DNA from: Clusia tigrina
Taxonomy: Eukaryota > Arthropoda > Insecta > Diptera > Clusiidae
NCBI GenBank assembly: GCA_920105625.2
Contig: OV050030.1
Span: 191,203,887 to 191,267,886 of the forward strand
Direction of reading: 5' to 3'
DNA: 64,000 nucleotides
Shown here: positions 49,701 through 61,340 of the stretch, one piece after another
Layout: each line of letters opens with the position of its first letter
Position numbering within the stretch: the first letter of the stretch is position 1
Program-made: the position numbers and the translations under genes
The notes under the pieces: generated by a model
The model's input: the letters and a program-made list of their open reading frames with translations, nothing else
Told to the model about the DNA's origin: nothing
The model's database searches: none

Positions 49701-51018
49701 TCCTTTTGGACTCCATGGTTTGCATGGCTATGGCCGATATCTTAGATTGACAAGGTGCACGAGTACTTCATTGTCACAAAATTTCAAGGTTTTATGTCGC
49801 TCCAGTAAAAAGTTACATGCATTTGAATGTTGCAAACTTTGAAAGGTATAGTACGCACGGAAAAAAGGAGTTAGGGACATTGGAAGTTTTATCAGTGTTT
49901 CAATTTGGACTCAAGGGTAGCATGGCTATGAACCTTAGATTGACAAGGGGCACGAGTACTTCATTGTCACAAAATTTTAAGGGTTTATGACGCTCCAGTA
50001 AAAAGTTACAAGCATTTCAATGTTGCAAACTTTGATAGGAGTAGTACGCACCGTATAGAAGTTAGGGCCATTGGAAGATTTATCAGTGTTTCAATTTGGA
50101 CTCAAGGATAGAATAGCTATGTCTGATAGCTTAAATTGACAAGGGGCACGAGTACGTTATTGTCACAAAATTTCAAGGTTTTATGACGCTCCAGGAAAAA
50201 CTTGAATGCATTTGAATGTTGCAAACTTTGATAGGTATAGTACGCAAGGCAAAAAGGAGTTAGGGATATTGAAAGTTTTATCAGCATTTCAATTTTGACT
50301 CAAGGGTAGCATAGCTATGACCGATAGCTTAAATTGACAAGGGGCACGAGTACTGCATTGTCACAAAGGACAATTTGAAGCTTTATCAGTGTTTCCTTTT
50401 GGACTCAAGGGTCGCATGGCTATGGCCGATGCATTTGAATATTGTAAACTTTGTTAGGTGTAGGGCCCAACGTACAGAAATTAGCGCCATTGGAAGTTTT
50501 ATCAGTGTTTCAATTTGGACTCAACGATAGAATAGCTATGACTGATAGCTTAAATTGACAAGGGGCACGAGTACTTCATTGTCACAAAATTTCTAGTTTT
50601 ATGACGCTACAGTAAAAAGTTACAAGCATTTGAATGTTGCAAACTTTGATAGGTGTATTACGCAATGCAAAAAGGAGTTAGGGTAATTGGAAGTTTTATA
50701 AGCGTTTAAATTTTGACTCAACGATAGAATAGCTATGACTGATAGCTTAAATTGACAAGGGGCACGAGTACTTCATTGATAGGTGTAGGGCGCAACATAC
50801 AGAAATTAGGGCCATTGGAAGATTTATCTGTGTTTCACTTTGGACTCAAGGGCAGCATAGCTATGACCGAAAGCATAAATTGACAAGGGGCACGAGTACT
50901 TTATCGTCACAAAATTTCAAGGTTTTATGACGCTCCAGGAAAAAGTTGAATGCATTTGAATGTTGCTAATTTTGATAGGTGTAGTACGCACCGTATTAAA
51001 ATTAGGGCCATTTGAAGT
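46775..51018 (+). repeat. Satellite array, second block
   Basis: The same ~196-bp satellite, in the same orientation, resumes directly after the LTR at 46774. It begins with the duplicated target tagg and continues tgtagtacgcaccg, exactly the sequence expected across the insertion point. All cassette types are present, as are the shortened monomers (for example near 47830 and 50420). A few monomers are more irregular than in the main block: 48375 has lost part of the cassette, and 50780 jumps from cttcatt to gataggtgtag. The block ends at the copia-type insertion. Confidence 0.94.
46781..46797. promoter_or_regulatory. Example of the cassette palindrome in the satellite
   Basis: TAGTACGCACCGTACTA is a perfect 7-bp inverted repeat with a 3-bp centre. 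It is present only in monomers with the first cassette type. The other cassettes keep tacgcac or gcgcaacgtac but break the symmetry. It may be a protein-binding site or a cruciform-prone element, and no function can be read from the sequence alone. Confidence 0.4.
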
Positions 51019-51193
51019 TGTTAGCGAAATTAAAAGAACACGTCCGTTCAATTCAATAGCTTTAATGTAAGTAAGAGGAAAGAAGAGTACATACATATAT
51101 ATTCTGTTGCTTAGTCTAAATATAATCATAATAACGTAATATCCCTTATATTAATGCAAAGTAGGTAGGGTTGCATTTGTTAGTATTCTGACA
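51019..51193 (-). repeat. 3' LTR of the copia-type element
   Basis: 175 bp ending, in plus-strand reading, at ttctgaca and preceded by the target duplication gaagt (51014-51018). It differs from its partner at the fifth base and four other places. Confidence 0.94.
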
Positions 51194-51205
51194 AACTCCA
51201 CCTCA
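51194..51205 (-). other. Polypurine tract of the copia-type element
   Basis: The minus strand reads tgaggtggagtt directly before the 3' LTR. It is purine-rich and in the right place for plus-strand priming. Confidence 0.6.
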
Positions 51206-51278
51206 GCACGACTACTTTCATTTAGAATAAATTACATATGAGGTTGAGGAAAGATTAATTCAAATGTTAAGTCAAATG
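51206..51278 (-). other. 3' untranslated sequence of the copia-type element
   Basis: Short AT-rich sequence between the stop of RNase H and the polypurine tract. No further feature seen. Confidence 0.5.
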
Positions 51279-51992
51279 TTAGGTTTTTACAATAAATTTC
51301 AATTTCATATCATTACATAGTTTTTCATGACGTTCCTTAGGTAAACTTTTAGTTAAAATATCAGCCACATTATCTGGAGATGGGACGTAGTGGATATCAA
51401 TCTCGTTGTTCATATATTTGTCTCGCAGGTAGTGGTACCGAATGTCTATATGTTTACTTCGCTTGGTTACCATTGGATTTTTAACTGCAAATTGAGCGCT
51501 CTGATTGTCACAAAAAACTATTGTAGCTTCGCTCACCAGGTCTCGAAATCCTATCTCCAGCAGTAAACTTCGGTGGAATGTCACCTCTCTAACTCCCGAG
51601 CACATAGCGACATATTCGGCCTCCATCGTACTGAGAGCCACGATACTTTGCTTTTTGGATTCCCATGCTACTAAATTTTCACCCATCGATACAGTGAACC
51701 CACTATATGATCTACGGTCAGTGTTGTCGTAAGCCCAATCCGAATCTGTAAAACAAATTAAACTATTGCAGTTAGCGTTATAAGTTAACACACCTTTGGG
51801 TCTCGCTCGAAGATATCTGTGCACTCGTTTCGCTGCCATAAAATGTTGTCTATGCGGATGTGAGTTAAATTGCGCTAATTTTGCTACAACATGTGCTATG
51901 TCTGGTCTCGACACTATCGCTAAATAAGTAAGGATTCCGATGAGCGAGTGATATTGTAAAATGTCACATTCAGAACATTTCGTAGGATCAGT
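51279..51992 (-). pseudogene. RNase H of the copia-type element
   Basis: This is the last domain of the copia polyprotein, which removes RNA from RNA/DNA hybrids during reverse transcription. It starts after an in-frame TGA at 51993-51995. It reads through SRPDIAHVVAKLAQF, then the RNase H motifs: D in CFTDSDWA, E in TMEAEYVAM, D in VFCDNQSAQ and KRSKHIDIRYHYLRD with YVPSPDNVADILTKSL. These are the typical end blocks of Ty1/copia pol. The domain is intact and in the same frame as the upstream RT. Only the stop at 51993 separates them. Confidence 0.9.
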
Positions 51993-53108
51993 TCATTTCT
52001 CTAATACTGTGCCACTGGCGAAAGGGGTAGACGCGCCTTTACAATCTTGCATATTCCATTTTGTCAAAAGTTGTGTTGTATACCGGTGTTGATGAATTAT
52101 CATTTCACCTCTTCGTCCTTCCCTCTCAATCTCCATGCCTAAATAATAGTTAATAGGACCTTTATTCACCACTTTGATTTTTTCTTCCAGCTTTGTGATT
52201 ATTTTTTGTATCATTTCATCTGTTGTGCAAGCTAATATAATATCATCGACATACCCACACATGATGTTAATCTGTTCATCGGTCTTCAAAATGTAAATAC
52301 AGTTGTCTGACTTGCTTCGATAGAAACCAATGTTGCAAAGTATTTCATTTAATTTATCATTCCAATTTCTGCCGGCTTGTTTTAATCCATACAAGGCTTT
52401 GTTTAATTTGCATACGTGATTTTGTTTATCTTTGTCCACGAATACCTCTGGTTGGCGCATATACACTTCTTCTTTAAGATCTCCATTTAAATATGCTGAA
52501 ATCACATCGATGTGATACACCAAAAGCTCATACATCACCGCTATTGACAATATCATCCTAATCGACGAATGTCTTACGACAGGCGCATAAGTATCTACGT
52601 AGTCCACGCCTGCCCGCTGTGTACACCCTTGCGCCACCAATCTGGCCTTGTATTTTGCTACCGTTCCATCTGGATTATATTTTGTATTGAACACCCATCT
52701 CGATCCGACAATGTTTTTATTTTTTGGAGGTTCAACTAACACCCAGGTTCCACTTTCTATTAATGCGTCATATTCTGTTTCCATAGCGTTTTTCCACTCC
52801 GCTGCGTTGTTAGAACAAAGTGCTGCTGTCACCGTACCAGGGTTTTCCAAAAACGCATTTAACACTTCATTATTTAAGTTCGGTTTATTCGCTCTCTTCC
52901 AGACACCTGCTGTCCGCGTGAGTCTAGCTCCACCTGTGTTGTATGCAGTTTCCGCTTTCTGAACTTCTGGTTCGCTGTCCTCACTTGCGCTTTCGAACAC
53001 TTCGATCTCATTTTCCGAATTTATAGTGGTCTTCTCTTCTCTATTATCTTCCGACCTTTCTTCTATTTTATTCTCTATTGAGCCCGTGTCTATAATAGAA
53101 AATTGCCC
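51993..53108 (-). pseudogene. Reverse transcriptase of the copia-type element
   Basis: The RT is complete. GTWVLVEPPKNKNIVGSRWV leads in, followed by YKARLVAQG, the catalytic aspartate in VYHIDVISAYLNG, ALYGLKQAGRNW and the catalytic YVDD in MCGYVDDIILA. YYLGMEIE comes next. The usual spacer with acidic residues (SASEDSEPE) precedes it. The frame differs from the integrase frame: a one-base change in a run of A (minus strand) near 53118-53125 separates the two. The frame ends at a TGA at 51993. Both catalytic aspartate sites are preserved, so the frameshift and stop are the main lesions. Confidence 0.9.
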
Positions 53109-54520
53109 TTCACGCTCTTTTTTTCGTTTTTAACTTTTCCTTTATAGAATTCATTTTCTAGGAATACCACATCCCGAGCCAGAGTGATTTTTCTATTTTC
53201 ACTGTTGTAAAATCTATATGCTTTAGATGTATTAGAGTAACCCACAAAGTATAGCACAACTCCTCTGGGCTCAAACTTTGACTTGCGTAATCGCTTATCA
53301 AACAGAACTGCCTTGCAACCAAAAGTTTTAAAATGTTTGATCCATGGTTTCCTATCAAACCAGCACTCGAACGGAGCTCTTTCTTTAATTACGCTGGTGA
53401 TGGACCGATTTCTTATATAAACTGCTGTATTCAGGGCTTCAGCCCACACACTTTGAGGGAGATTAGTTGAATTCATTAAACACCGTGCCATTTCAACTAA
53501 CGTACGATTTGCCCTTTCTGCGACCCCGTTTTGTTGAGGTGTATAAGTTACAGTAGTTTCATGTATTATGCCACGAGACTCAAAAAAAACCTCAAAATCT
53601 TTATTCACGTATTCCAACCCATTGTCTGACCGAAACCGCTTGATTTTCTTTCCCGTTTGATTTTCGACCTGATTAATGAACTTTTTGTATGAATTAAATG
53701 CATCCAATTTCTTTGCAATAAAATCTATATGCATGTATCGAGAATAGTCATCTATTAATCTTATAAAATATTTCGCACCACCTTGTGACGCTATACGCAT
53801 TGGGCCACATACGTCGCTGTGTATCAAATTTAAAATGCCCGCACTCTGTACTTCTGAATAGCTTTTAAACGGCTTTCGATGTATTTTCTCGATTGCACAC
53901 GTTTCACATTTAAAACCGTCTGGCATACTCTTGACATTAACCGTCAGGCCAAGTACCATATTTTTACGAGACATTTTTATTATAGAATTATAATTGAGAT
54001 GACCGAATCTTTGATGCCAACGCTCTATTTCACTAGACTTAGCTGTAATTGCATACTCGCATTTTTTAAAGTTTACGTTAAACACGCCGTTTTCCAAACT
54101 CGCGATACACACTAGTTGGTTATCTTTAGTTTTCAGTTCTGCCGTGTCTTTGGAAAAATTTACCTTATTTTCATTTTCAATTATTTTACTAACCGATAAG
54201 ATGTTTGTATACAAACTTGGTACATACAACACGTTACTTAACACAATTTTCATATTTTTATATTTAACATTAATCGTGTCAATACCTTCTGCCTTTACCG
54301 TTTCACTTGATGCTAAAACAATATTTTTTTCATATGGCTTAAGCGCAGAAAAGCTATTTTTTTCAATACACATGTGTGATGAAGCGCCACTGTCTAATAT
54401 CCAGCCGGTTTCATTCGGATTAGTCAAGCAGCTGAGGGCCATCGTTGTTTCCTTTCTATGCGTTCCGCACTGAGAACGTATGTGCCCCCTTCTTCCACAC
54501 CCGTAACACTTTACGTTGCT
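53090..54520 (-). pseudogene. Gag zinc knuckle, protease and integrase of the copia-type element
   Basis: A long open frame of more than 450 codons. It begins with the CCHC zinc knuckle CYGCGRRGHIRSQC (about 54470-54515). The aspartic protease motif ILDSGASSHMC follows, then the pre-integrase zinc region (WHQRFGHLNYNS, with CETCAIEK) and the integrase core: D in LIHSDVCGPM, D in RFRSDNGLEY and E in QQNGVAERANRTLVE. FGCKAVLFD and the GYS block follow. Domain order protease-integrase-RT identifies the Ty1/copia class. The frame ends at a stop just after the homopolymer frameshift near 53118. Confidence 0.92.
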
Positions 54521-55170
54521 ATTTTGTTTTCCGCTATTCTGCGCACTTCGATTGCGGTACGGTTGTTATTGGTTTTTTTTCGTTATTTCGGTGATTAAAT
54601 GCAAAAACCTTTTCGCAACTGATGTCGACCTTGTGACCTCTACGATGTTCTTCGTCCAATAATTTTGCTTTAAAGACTCAAGTGACGGCAAATTGTCTCT
54701 ACTTTCAATTGCAACTACAATGTTTTCCATAGCTGGCGGCAAACTGCATAATAGTAATATTGTAGTTAAATCATTTTCAAGTTTTACACCAATTTCAGCC
54801 AGACTTTCGACCAACGAACAAAACTCATTAATTTGCGGTGCAAATTTTTCGCTGTTTGAAAACTCAAATTTGCCCAAGCTTTTAAAGAGGTTTACCTTTC
54901 TTGCGGGTCCCCTTGCATTATATAGGCGTGTATCCCACGCTGCCCTTGCCGTTAAGCATCCTTTAATGTTTAGCAATTCAGATGTTTTACACAGAGAGTC
55001 ATGGTTGCCAGCGCTTTCTGGTCGCAAATTTTCCAGGCCTCCTTCACTTCATTCGGAACCTCTTCCGCAATTACTTTCCATAAGTCCATCGTTATTAGTA
55101 AACTCTTCATCTGGAGTGACCACGATGAATAATTCTCACCACTTAATTTGTCGATTGACGCTAAATTCAT
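54521..55170 (-). pseudogene. Gag of the copia-type element, frameshifted
   Basis: The start MNLASIDKLSGENYSSW (55170) is typical of copia-type Gag: a leucine-gly-glu-asn-tyr block and a conserved tryptophan, then LLITMDLWKVI. The frame breaks after about 60 codons near 55000 and continues in another frame (SELLNIKGCLTARAAWDT, later LLLCSLPPAMENIVVAI). That frame runs to an in-frame TAA at 54566, a few codons before the zinc knuckle. The second frame is the one used by protease and integrase, so a single polyprotein was encoded originally. Confidence 0.88.
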
Positions 55171-55299
55171 ATTAATTTTTTTTCAATCCGCACAAATAAA
55201 AACAAACTACTAGTTAAACCGTTCGACCTTTGCGTATACCCTTCGACCAACGAGGTAGTATATTAATTCTAATTATTGGCTGCCTGGGCCCATAACCTT
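55171..55299 (-). other. 5' leader of the copia-type element
   Basis: About 130 bp from the 5' LTR to the gag start, containing the primer site next to the LTR. No other feature seen. Confidence 0.6.
55284..55297 (-). other. Primer binding site of the copia-type element (initiator tRNA-Met half type)
   Basis: The minus strand reads ggttatgggcccag next to the LTR. From memory, Drosophila copia has the same sequence here, where an internal piece of the initiator tRNA-Met, not its 3' end, serves as primer. The absence of a TGG start beside the LTR agrees. Recognition is from memory and should be aligned. Confidence 0.7.
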
Positions 55300-55474
55300 T
55301 GTTGGCGAAATTAAAAGAACACGTCCGTTCAATTCAATAGCTTTAATGCAAGTACTAGGAAAGAAGAGTACATACATATATATTCTGTTGCTTAGTCTAA
55401 ATATAATCATAATATCGTAATATCCCTTATATTAATGCAAAGTAGGTAGGGTTGCATTTGTTAGTATTCTGACA
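55300..55474 (-). repeat. 5' LTR of the copia-type element
   Basis: 175 bp, the promoter-side LTR for the minus-strand element. It is followed by gaagt (55475-55479), which continues as ordinary satellite tttatcagtg. Confidence 0.94.
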
Positions 55475-57667
55475 GAAGTTTTATCAGTGTTTCAATTTGG
55501 ACTCAAGTAGCATGGCTATGACCGATAGCTTAGATTGACATGAGGCACAAGTACTTTATTGTCACAAAATTTCAAAGATTTATGACACTTCAGTAAAAAG
55601 TTACGTCCATTTGAATGTTGCAAACTTTGATAGGTGGAGTACGCACGGATAAAAGGAGTTAGGGCCACTGGAAATTTTATCAGTGTTTCAATTTGGCCTC
55701 AAGTGTGGCATGGCTATTCCCGATAGCTTAAATTGACAAGAAGCACGAGTACTTCATTGTCACAAAATTTTCAGGGTTTATGACGCTCCAGTAAAAAGTT
55801 ACAAGGATTTCAATGTTGCAAACTTTGATAGATGTAGTACGCACCGTATAGAAGTTAGGGCCATTGGAAGATTTATCAGTGTTTCAATTTGGACTCAAGG
55901 ACAGAATAGCTATGACTGATAGCTTAGATTGACAAGAAGCACGAGTACTTTAGTCACAAAATTTCAAGGCTTTATGACGCTCCAGTAAAAAGTTGAATGC
56001 ATTTGAATGTTGCAAACTTTGATAGGTGTAGTACGCACGGCAAAAAGGAGTTAGAGACATTGGAAGTTTTATCAGCGTTTCAACTTTGACTCAAGGGTAG
56101 CATAGCTATGACCGATAGCTTAGATTGACAAGAGGCACGAGCACTTTATTGTCACAAAATTTCAAGGTTTTGTGACCCTGCAGTAAAAAGTTACAAGCAT
56201 ATGAATGTTGCAAACTTTGATAGGTGTAGGGCGCAACGTACAGAAGTTAGGGCCATTGGAAGTTTTATCAGTGTTTCAATTTGGACTCGTGGGTAGCAAA
56301 GCTGTGACCGATAGCTTAAATTGACAAGAACCACAAGTACTTCATTGTCACAAAATTTTAAGGGTTTATGACGCTCCAGTAAAAAGTTACAAGCATTTCA
56401 ATGTTGCAAACTTTGATAGGAGTAGTACGCACCGTATAGAAATTAGGGCCATTGGAAGTTTTATCAGTGTTTCAAATTGGACTCATGGGTAGCATAGCTA
56501 TGACCGATAGCTTAAATTGACAAGGGGCATGAGTACTTCATTGTCACAAAGGGCCATTTGAAGTTTTATCAGCGTTTCCTTTTAGACTCAAGGGTCGCAT
56601 GGCTATGGCCGATGCATTTGAATATTGCAAACTTTGTTAGGTGTAGGGCGCAACATATAGAAATTAGGGACAATGGAAATTTTATCAGTATTTCAATTTG
56701 GACTCATGGGTAGAATAGCTATGACCGATAGCTTAGGTTGACAAGGGGCACGAGTACTTCATTGTCACAAAGGTCCATTTGAAGTTTTATCAGTGTTTCC
56801 TTTTGGACTCAAGGGTCGCATGGCTATGGCCGATAGCTTAGATTGACAAGGGGCACGAGTACTTCATTGTCACAAAATTTCAAGTTTTTTGACGCTCCAG
56901 TAAAAAGTTACAAGCATTTGAATGTTGCAAACTTTGATAGGTGTAGTCCGCACCGTACTAAAATTAGGGCCATTTGAAGTTTTATCAGTGTTTCAATTTG
57001 GACTCAAGTAGCATGGCTATGACTGATATCTTAGATTGACAAGAAGCACGAGCACTTTATAGTCACACAATTTCAAGGTTTTATGACGCTCCAGTAGAAA
57101 GTTGAATGCATTTGAATATTGCAAACTTTGATAGGTGTAGTACGCACGGCAAAAAGGAGTTAGGGCCATTGGAAGATTTATCAGTGTTTCAATTTGGACT
57201 CAAGGGTAGCATAGGTATGACCGATAGCTTAAATTGACAAGGGGCGCGAGTACTTCATTGTCACAAAATTTCAAGCTTTTATGACGCTCCAGTAAAAAGT
57301 TACAAGCATTTGAATGTTGCAAACTTTGATAGGTGTAGGGCGCAACGTACAAAAATTAGGGCCATTGGAAGTTTTATCAGTGTTTCAATTTAGACTCGTG
57401 GGTAGCAAAGCTGTGACCGATAGCTTAAATTGACTAGGGGCACGAGTACTTCATTGTCACAAAGGGCCATTTGAAGTTTTATCAGTGTTTTCTTTTGGAT
57501 TCCAGGGTCGCATGGCTATGGCCGATAGCTTAGATTGACAAGGGAAACGAGTACTTCATTGTCACAAAATTTCAAAGATTTATGACGCTTCAGTAAAAAG
57601 TTACCTGCATTTGAATGTTGCAAACTTTGATAGGTGTAGTACGCACGGAAAAAAGGAGTTAGGGACA
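55475..57667 (+). repeat. Satellite array, third block
   Basis: About 2.2 kb of the same satellite in the same orientation lies between the copia-type element and the second gypsy element. It starts with the TSD gaagt followed by tttatcagtgtttcaa, so the array is continuous across the insertion. It ends inside a monomer at agttagggaca, where the second gypsy element entered. Monomers here include the tacgcaccgtactaaaatt and ggcgcaacgtacagaaatt cassettes and the cctttt/ggccgat subfamily. Confidence 0.93.
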
Positions 57668-57902
57668 TGTAATGTATTTCGCATAAACTAAAATAACTAA
57701 TATTTACTCTCGAGTGTAAACTCATAAATTACTATAATGCATTGCGTTGATGATGACATTCTTGAGTATCTATTGCTCGCTAGTTTAGTTTTATGAAAAC
57801 CACTGAACTGTACTCATCTATTTCTCTCTGAATAAATATACTCAATAGTAAAGACCAAAAACCAGTTGTTAATAATTTAATGATGGACCAGAAGACATAA
57901 TA
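57668..57902 (+). repeat. 5' LTR of the second gypsy element
   Basis: 235 bp, preceded by ggaca (57663-57667). It differs from its partner by four substitutions and one single-base indel by eye (for example gtatctattg versus gtatcgattg). Confidence 0.93.
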
Positions 57903-57993
57903 ATTTTGCGACGAGGAAAACTGGAAAACGTGTAATAGTAAAAGAAACAAAAAAAAATCAAACAACAAAAGTAAAAGTAAAAAGTAAAAATAA
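57903..57993 (+). other. 5' leader of the second gypsy element
   Basis: 91 bp between LTR and gag start. It begins attttgcgacgaggaaaac, where a primer binding site is expected, but the tRNA is not recognisable. The leader ends in an A-rich run just before the ATG at 57994. Confidence 0.5.
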
Positions 57994-58992
57994 ATGACAG
58001 ATTCTCAAACCATAAAAACTGAAAATAGTGAACATTTAGAACAGCCAGTACAAAAAGTTACAAAGATGATTGGTCACATGGATCCTTATATAATGGGAAA
58101 TGATTTTGCTGAGTACGAGATGAGACTCCAGCAATTTTTTATTGTTAATGATGTGGCAGAAGAAAAAAAAGTTGCCTTCTTCATAACATATATTGGTGCC
58201 AATGCATACTCCGTGTTAAGGAAATTGTTTTCACCTGATGATCCAAGCTCGAAGAAGTACAAAGATCTGGTGGACGCCCCAAAAGCGTATTTTGCACCTT
58301 CTGTAAACGAAATTGCAGAATCTTTTAAATTTTATAATGCCCAGCAAGGTGAAAAATCAATAAGAGAATTTATCATAGAATTAAAAGCGTTTGCAGAAAA
58401 GTGCAATTCTGGTAATTTTCTTGATCGTGCACTACGTGATAAATTCGTTTCTGGAGTTCGAGACAATCAACTAAGGTCCAAATTTCTAAAAGAATCCAGT
58501 TTGAGTTTCAAAAAAGCATGTGAATTGGCTTTAAGTTGGGAAATGGCTGAGGATGAAACACGTGAGATGTGCAAAAAAGAATTTCGTAACACGTGTTCGA
58601 TACAAGAGAGTCGCAGCAAGTCACGTAATCGCAACTCTGGACAACAGAAAAAATATTATTCTTCACAAAAAACATGCACACGATGTGGTAAAAGCGGACA
58701 TAACTCGGACCAATGTTTCCGTAAATCATGGGTATGTTTCCATTGCAACAAAAAAGGACACATTTCGTCACAATGTCACTCAAAAAAGAATGGTCCAACT
58801 GAAAATCCTCATGTGAAGCTCATTAACGAAATGGTCGAAGAAGCTAACATAACCAATGTAACATGTGATGAAACCGTATGTAAAGTGAATGGGAAATCGG
58901 TGTGTGGAGCAAAGAATGTGGAGCTGATGGTCGGTGGCAAGTTAATTGAAATGGAGGTGGACACAGGGGCTTGTATGACTATTATGTCTTAA
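57994..58992 (+). pseudogene. Gag and start of protease, second gypsy element
   Basis: 332 codons from MTDSQTIKTENSEHLEQ. The N-terminal part has a retrotransposon Gag core (FEKFY-like positions seen as SIREFIIELKAFAEKC and LRDKFVSGV). Two CCHC zinc knuckles follow: CTRCGKSGHNSDQC and CFHCNKKGHISSQC, around residues 228-262. The protease begins with MEVDTGACMTIMS and is cut by an in-frame TAA at 58990-58992, directly after the active-site DTGA. The downstream frame is the same (protease end and RT), so this is a single nonsense mutation in a gag-pol frame. Two knuckles and this Gag layout recall invertebrate gypsy groups such as Mag, but the assignment is tentative. Confidence 0.9.
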
Positions 58993-59853
58993 GTTAAGTA
59001 CTTAAATTTATTTGAAAATTGGAAACTAGAACCAATACAAACAAAATTAACATCTGTTACCGGTAACCCATTAAAATGCATAGGTCAAATTCTTATCAAT
59101 GTGAGTAAAATGTCAGGTATTGGAGATCATAAACTAAATTTGGTTATAATTGACACTGAAAGAGATTTTAAACCACTTCTGGGAAGAAACTGGTTAACAA
59201 TTTTGTACCCAGCCTGGAAAAAAATATTTGATGTAAATAACATTAGCACAATTAATTCATTAGAAAACTTTAAAGTGTTAGATGAAATAAAGTCAAATTT
59301 TCAAAAAATTTTAAGTTCTGATCCAAACCAATGCATTGAGCATTATACAGCTGAGATAATTCTAAAACCGGAAGCTAAACCAATTTTTAGAAAAGCTTAT
59401 GATGTTCCATTTAAACTAAGAGATCAAGTGGAAGATGAGTTAAATCGCTTGTGTAAGGAGGGAATTTTAGTCCCAGTTAATTTTAGTAGTTATGCATCAC
59501 CAATTGTAATTGTTTCTAAACCAGGAAAAAGAATTAGAATCTGTATAGATTGCAAGGTCACAATAAATCGGTTCATCGAAACCCAACACTACCCCTTACC
59601 GAGAATAGACAACATTTTTGCAAATTTGGCAAATTGTAAAATTTTTTGTGTGATTGATTTATCAGGAGCATCTCAGCAATTAAAAATTTCCGAAACCTCA
59701 AAACAGTATGTGACAATAAATACACATAAAGGTTTATTTCAATATACTCGCTTGCCATTCGGAGTGGCGAGCGCACCTTCTATTTTCCAGTCAGTTATGG
59801 ATCAGGTTCTGTTAGGAATTCCCGGAACTTCATGCTATTTGATTTTAATATAA
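58993..59853 (+). pseudogene. Protease end and reverse transcriptase of the second gypsy element, active site deleted
   Basis: In the same frame as gag, this reads the end of the protease (LLGRNWLTIL) and the RT: IFRKAYDVPFKLRDQV, GILVPVNFSSYASPIVIV, RICIDCKVTIN, the first catalytic aspartate in FCVIDLSGASQQL and FGVASAPSIFQSVMD. The usual tyrosine after GA is serine. Where the YxDD box should follow, the text goes CYLILI and stops. The two aspartates and about 20-30 following residues are lost, and the frame changes. RT activity is excluded. Confidence 0.88.
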
Positions 59854-59879
59854 AAATTAATATTGATAAATGTTTTTTT

Positions 59880-61244
59880 TTCAAAAAATAAATAAATTAT
59901 TTAGGACACACTATTTCACAAGATGGTTTGAAACCAAATAGAGAGAAAGTTGAGAGTATTGAAAAAGCTCCAACTCCAAGAAATTTAACAGAACATCAGT
60001 CTTATTTGGGGCTACTAAATTGTTATAGTAGCTTCATACCAAATTTATCTTCAAAACTGAAGAATTTATACAGTTTGTTACAAAAAAATGCAAAGTTTGT
60101 ATGGACTGAAGCGATTAATAAATGTTTTGAAAAATCAAAAAAATTAATATTAGAAAACAATATTCTTGAATTATATGACCTAAACAAACCTATTGTAATA
60201 ACTTGTGATGCCAGCCCATACGGGGTAGGGGCAGTTTTGGCTCACGTGGTAAATGGTATTGAAAAACCTGTTATTTTTGCTTCTAGCACCTTATAACCCT
60301 CAGAGCGAAACTATTCTCAAATCCACAGAGAAGCTCTCGCTGTAATATTTGCATTGAAGAAATTCCATAAATATGTCTATGGACACCGCTTTACATTATG
60401 CAGTGACAATGAAACTTTAAAAGAGATTTTTAATCCCAACCGTGATACTTCTAACATAACAGCATCAAGATTGCAGAGATGGGCAGTAATGCTCTCAATT
60501 TATGAATATGATTTTAAATACAGGTCTGCAAAATTAAACGCTCCAGCAGACGCAATGTCACGTTTGCCAATCGAAGGAGAAACAAGAATTGAAACAATAA
60601 ACAATTTAGCTGAGGCAACGGAATTGCCTATTAATATGAGCATAGTAATAGAGAGTACGAATGATTTTGAGTTAACTGAGATAATGAAATACACCAAAAA
60701 CAAATGGCCTATTCAAGTACCACTAAATTTGAAAAAATGGTATAACGTGCGTAAAAGTCTTTCCACTGATAATAATTGTTTGTATTACAGAGATAGATTA
60801 GTTATTCCGGAAAAATATCGTAATAGGGTACTTAATATTTTGCATGAGAATCATGACGGAATTGTAAGATCAAAAATGATAGCACGTAGTTCAGTTTGGT
60901 GGCCGAAAATTGATCAGAATATAGAAGAATTTGTTTCAAAATGCTTTAGTTGCCAAACTACACAAAAAGTTCCAAGAGAACTCGTGAAAACTAAGTGGCC
61001 ATTGTGTGAGAAACCTTTTCAAAGGGTACACATAGATTTTTTTCATTTTGATTCCAAAACATATTATATTTACATATATTCATTCAGCAAATATATTATT
61101 GTTAAGTACTTGCCAAAGACAGATGCAATAAATTCTGAAAACAGTTTACTATCAATTTTTAGAATATTTGGCTATCCTATCGAAATAGTTACCAATAATG
61201 GGCCACCATTTTCATCAATCCACTTTGAACAGTTTGCACGAAAA
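59880..61244 (+). pseudogene. RT end, RNase H and first half of integrase, second gypsy element
   Basis: It resumes at INYLGHTISQDGLKPN, the end of RT, and passes to RNase H: D in VITCDASPYGVGAVL, E in SQIHREALAVIFALKKFH, D in LCSDNETLKEIF and NAPADAMSRLP. An in-frame TAA at 60294-60296 interrupts just before SERNYSQIHREA. Integrase follows with a zinc region (HENHDG to CFSCQTT), the first catalytic aspartate in RVHIDFFHF, and the second site IVTNNGPPF, where asparagine replaces the expected aspartate. The frame is then split by the Helitron at 61245. Residues past that point up to 61418 are Helitron sequence. Confidence 0.88.
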
Positions 61245-61340
61245 TCTATATATATAAAATGGAATGTGTGTCTGTTTATTTGTTTGTTTGTACCTTATAG
61301 GAGACCAAACCTCTGGACCGATCTTCCTGAAATTTTCACA

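Larger units (their letters stand above)
51019..55474 (-). mobile_element. Copia-type (Ty1/copia) LTR retrotransposon, nearly complete
   Basis: The LTRs are 175 bp each (51019-51193 and 55300-55474). In minus-strand reading they start TGTCAGAATACTAAC and end CAACA or TAACA. They are flanked by gaagt, a satellite sequence, on both sides. The internal part follows copia order: gag, protease, integrase, RT, RNase H. The element is 4456 bp and nothing large is missing. It is disabled by two frameshifts (near 55000 and near 53118) and two in-frame stops (54566 and 51993). LTRs differ at five positions of 175. Confidence 0.95.
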
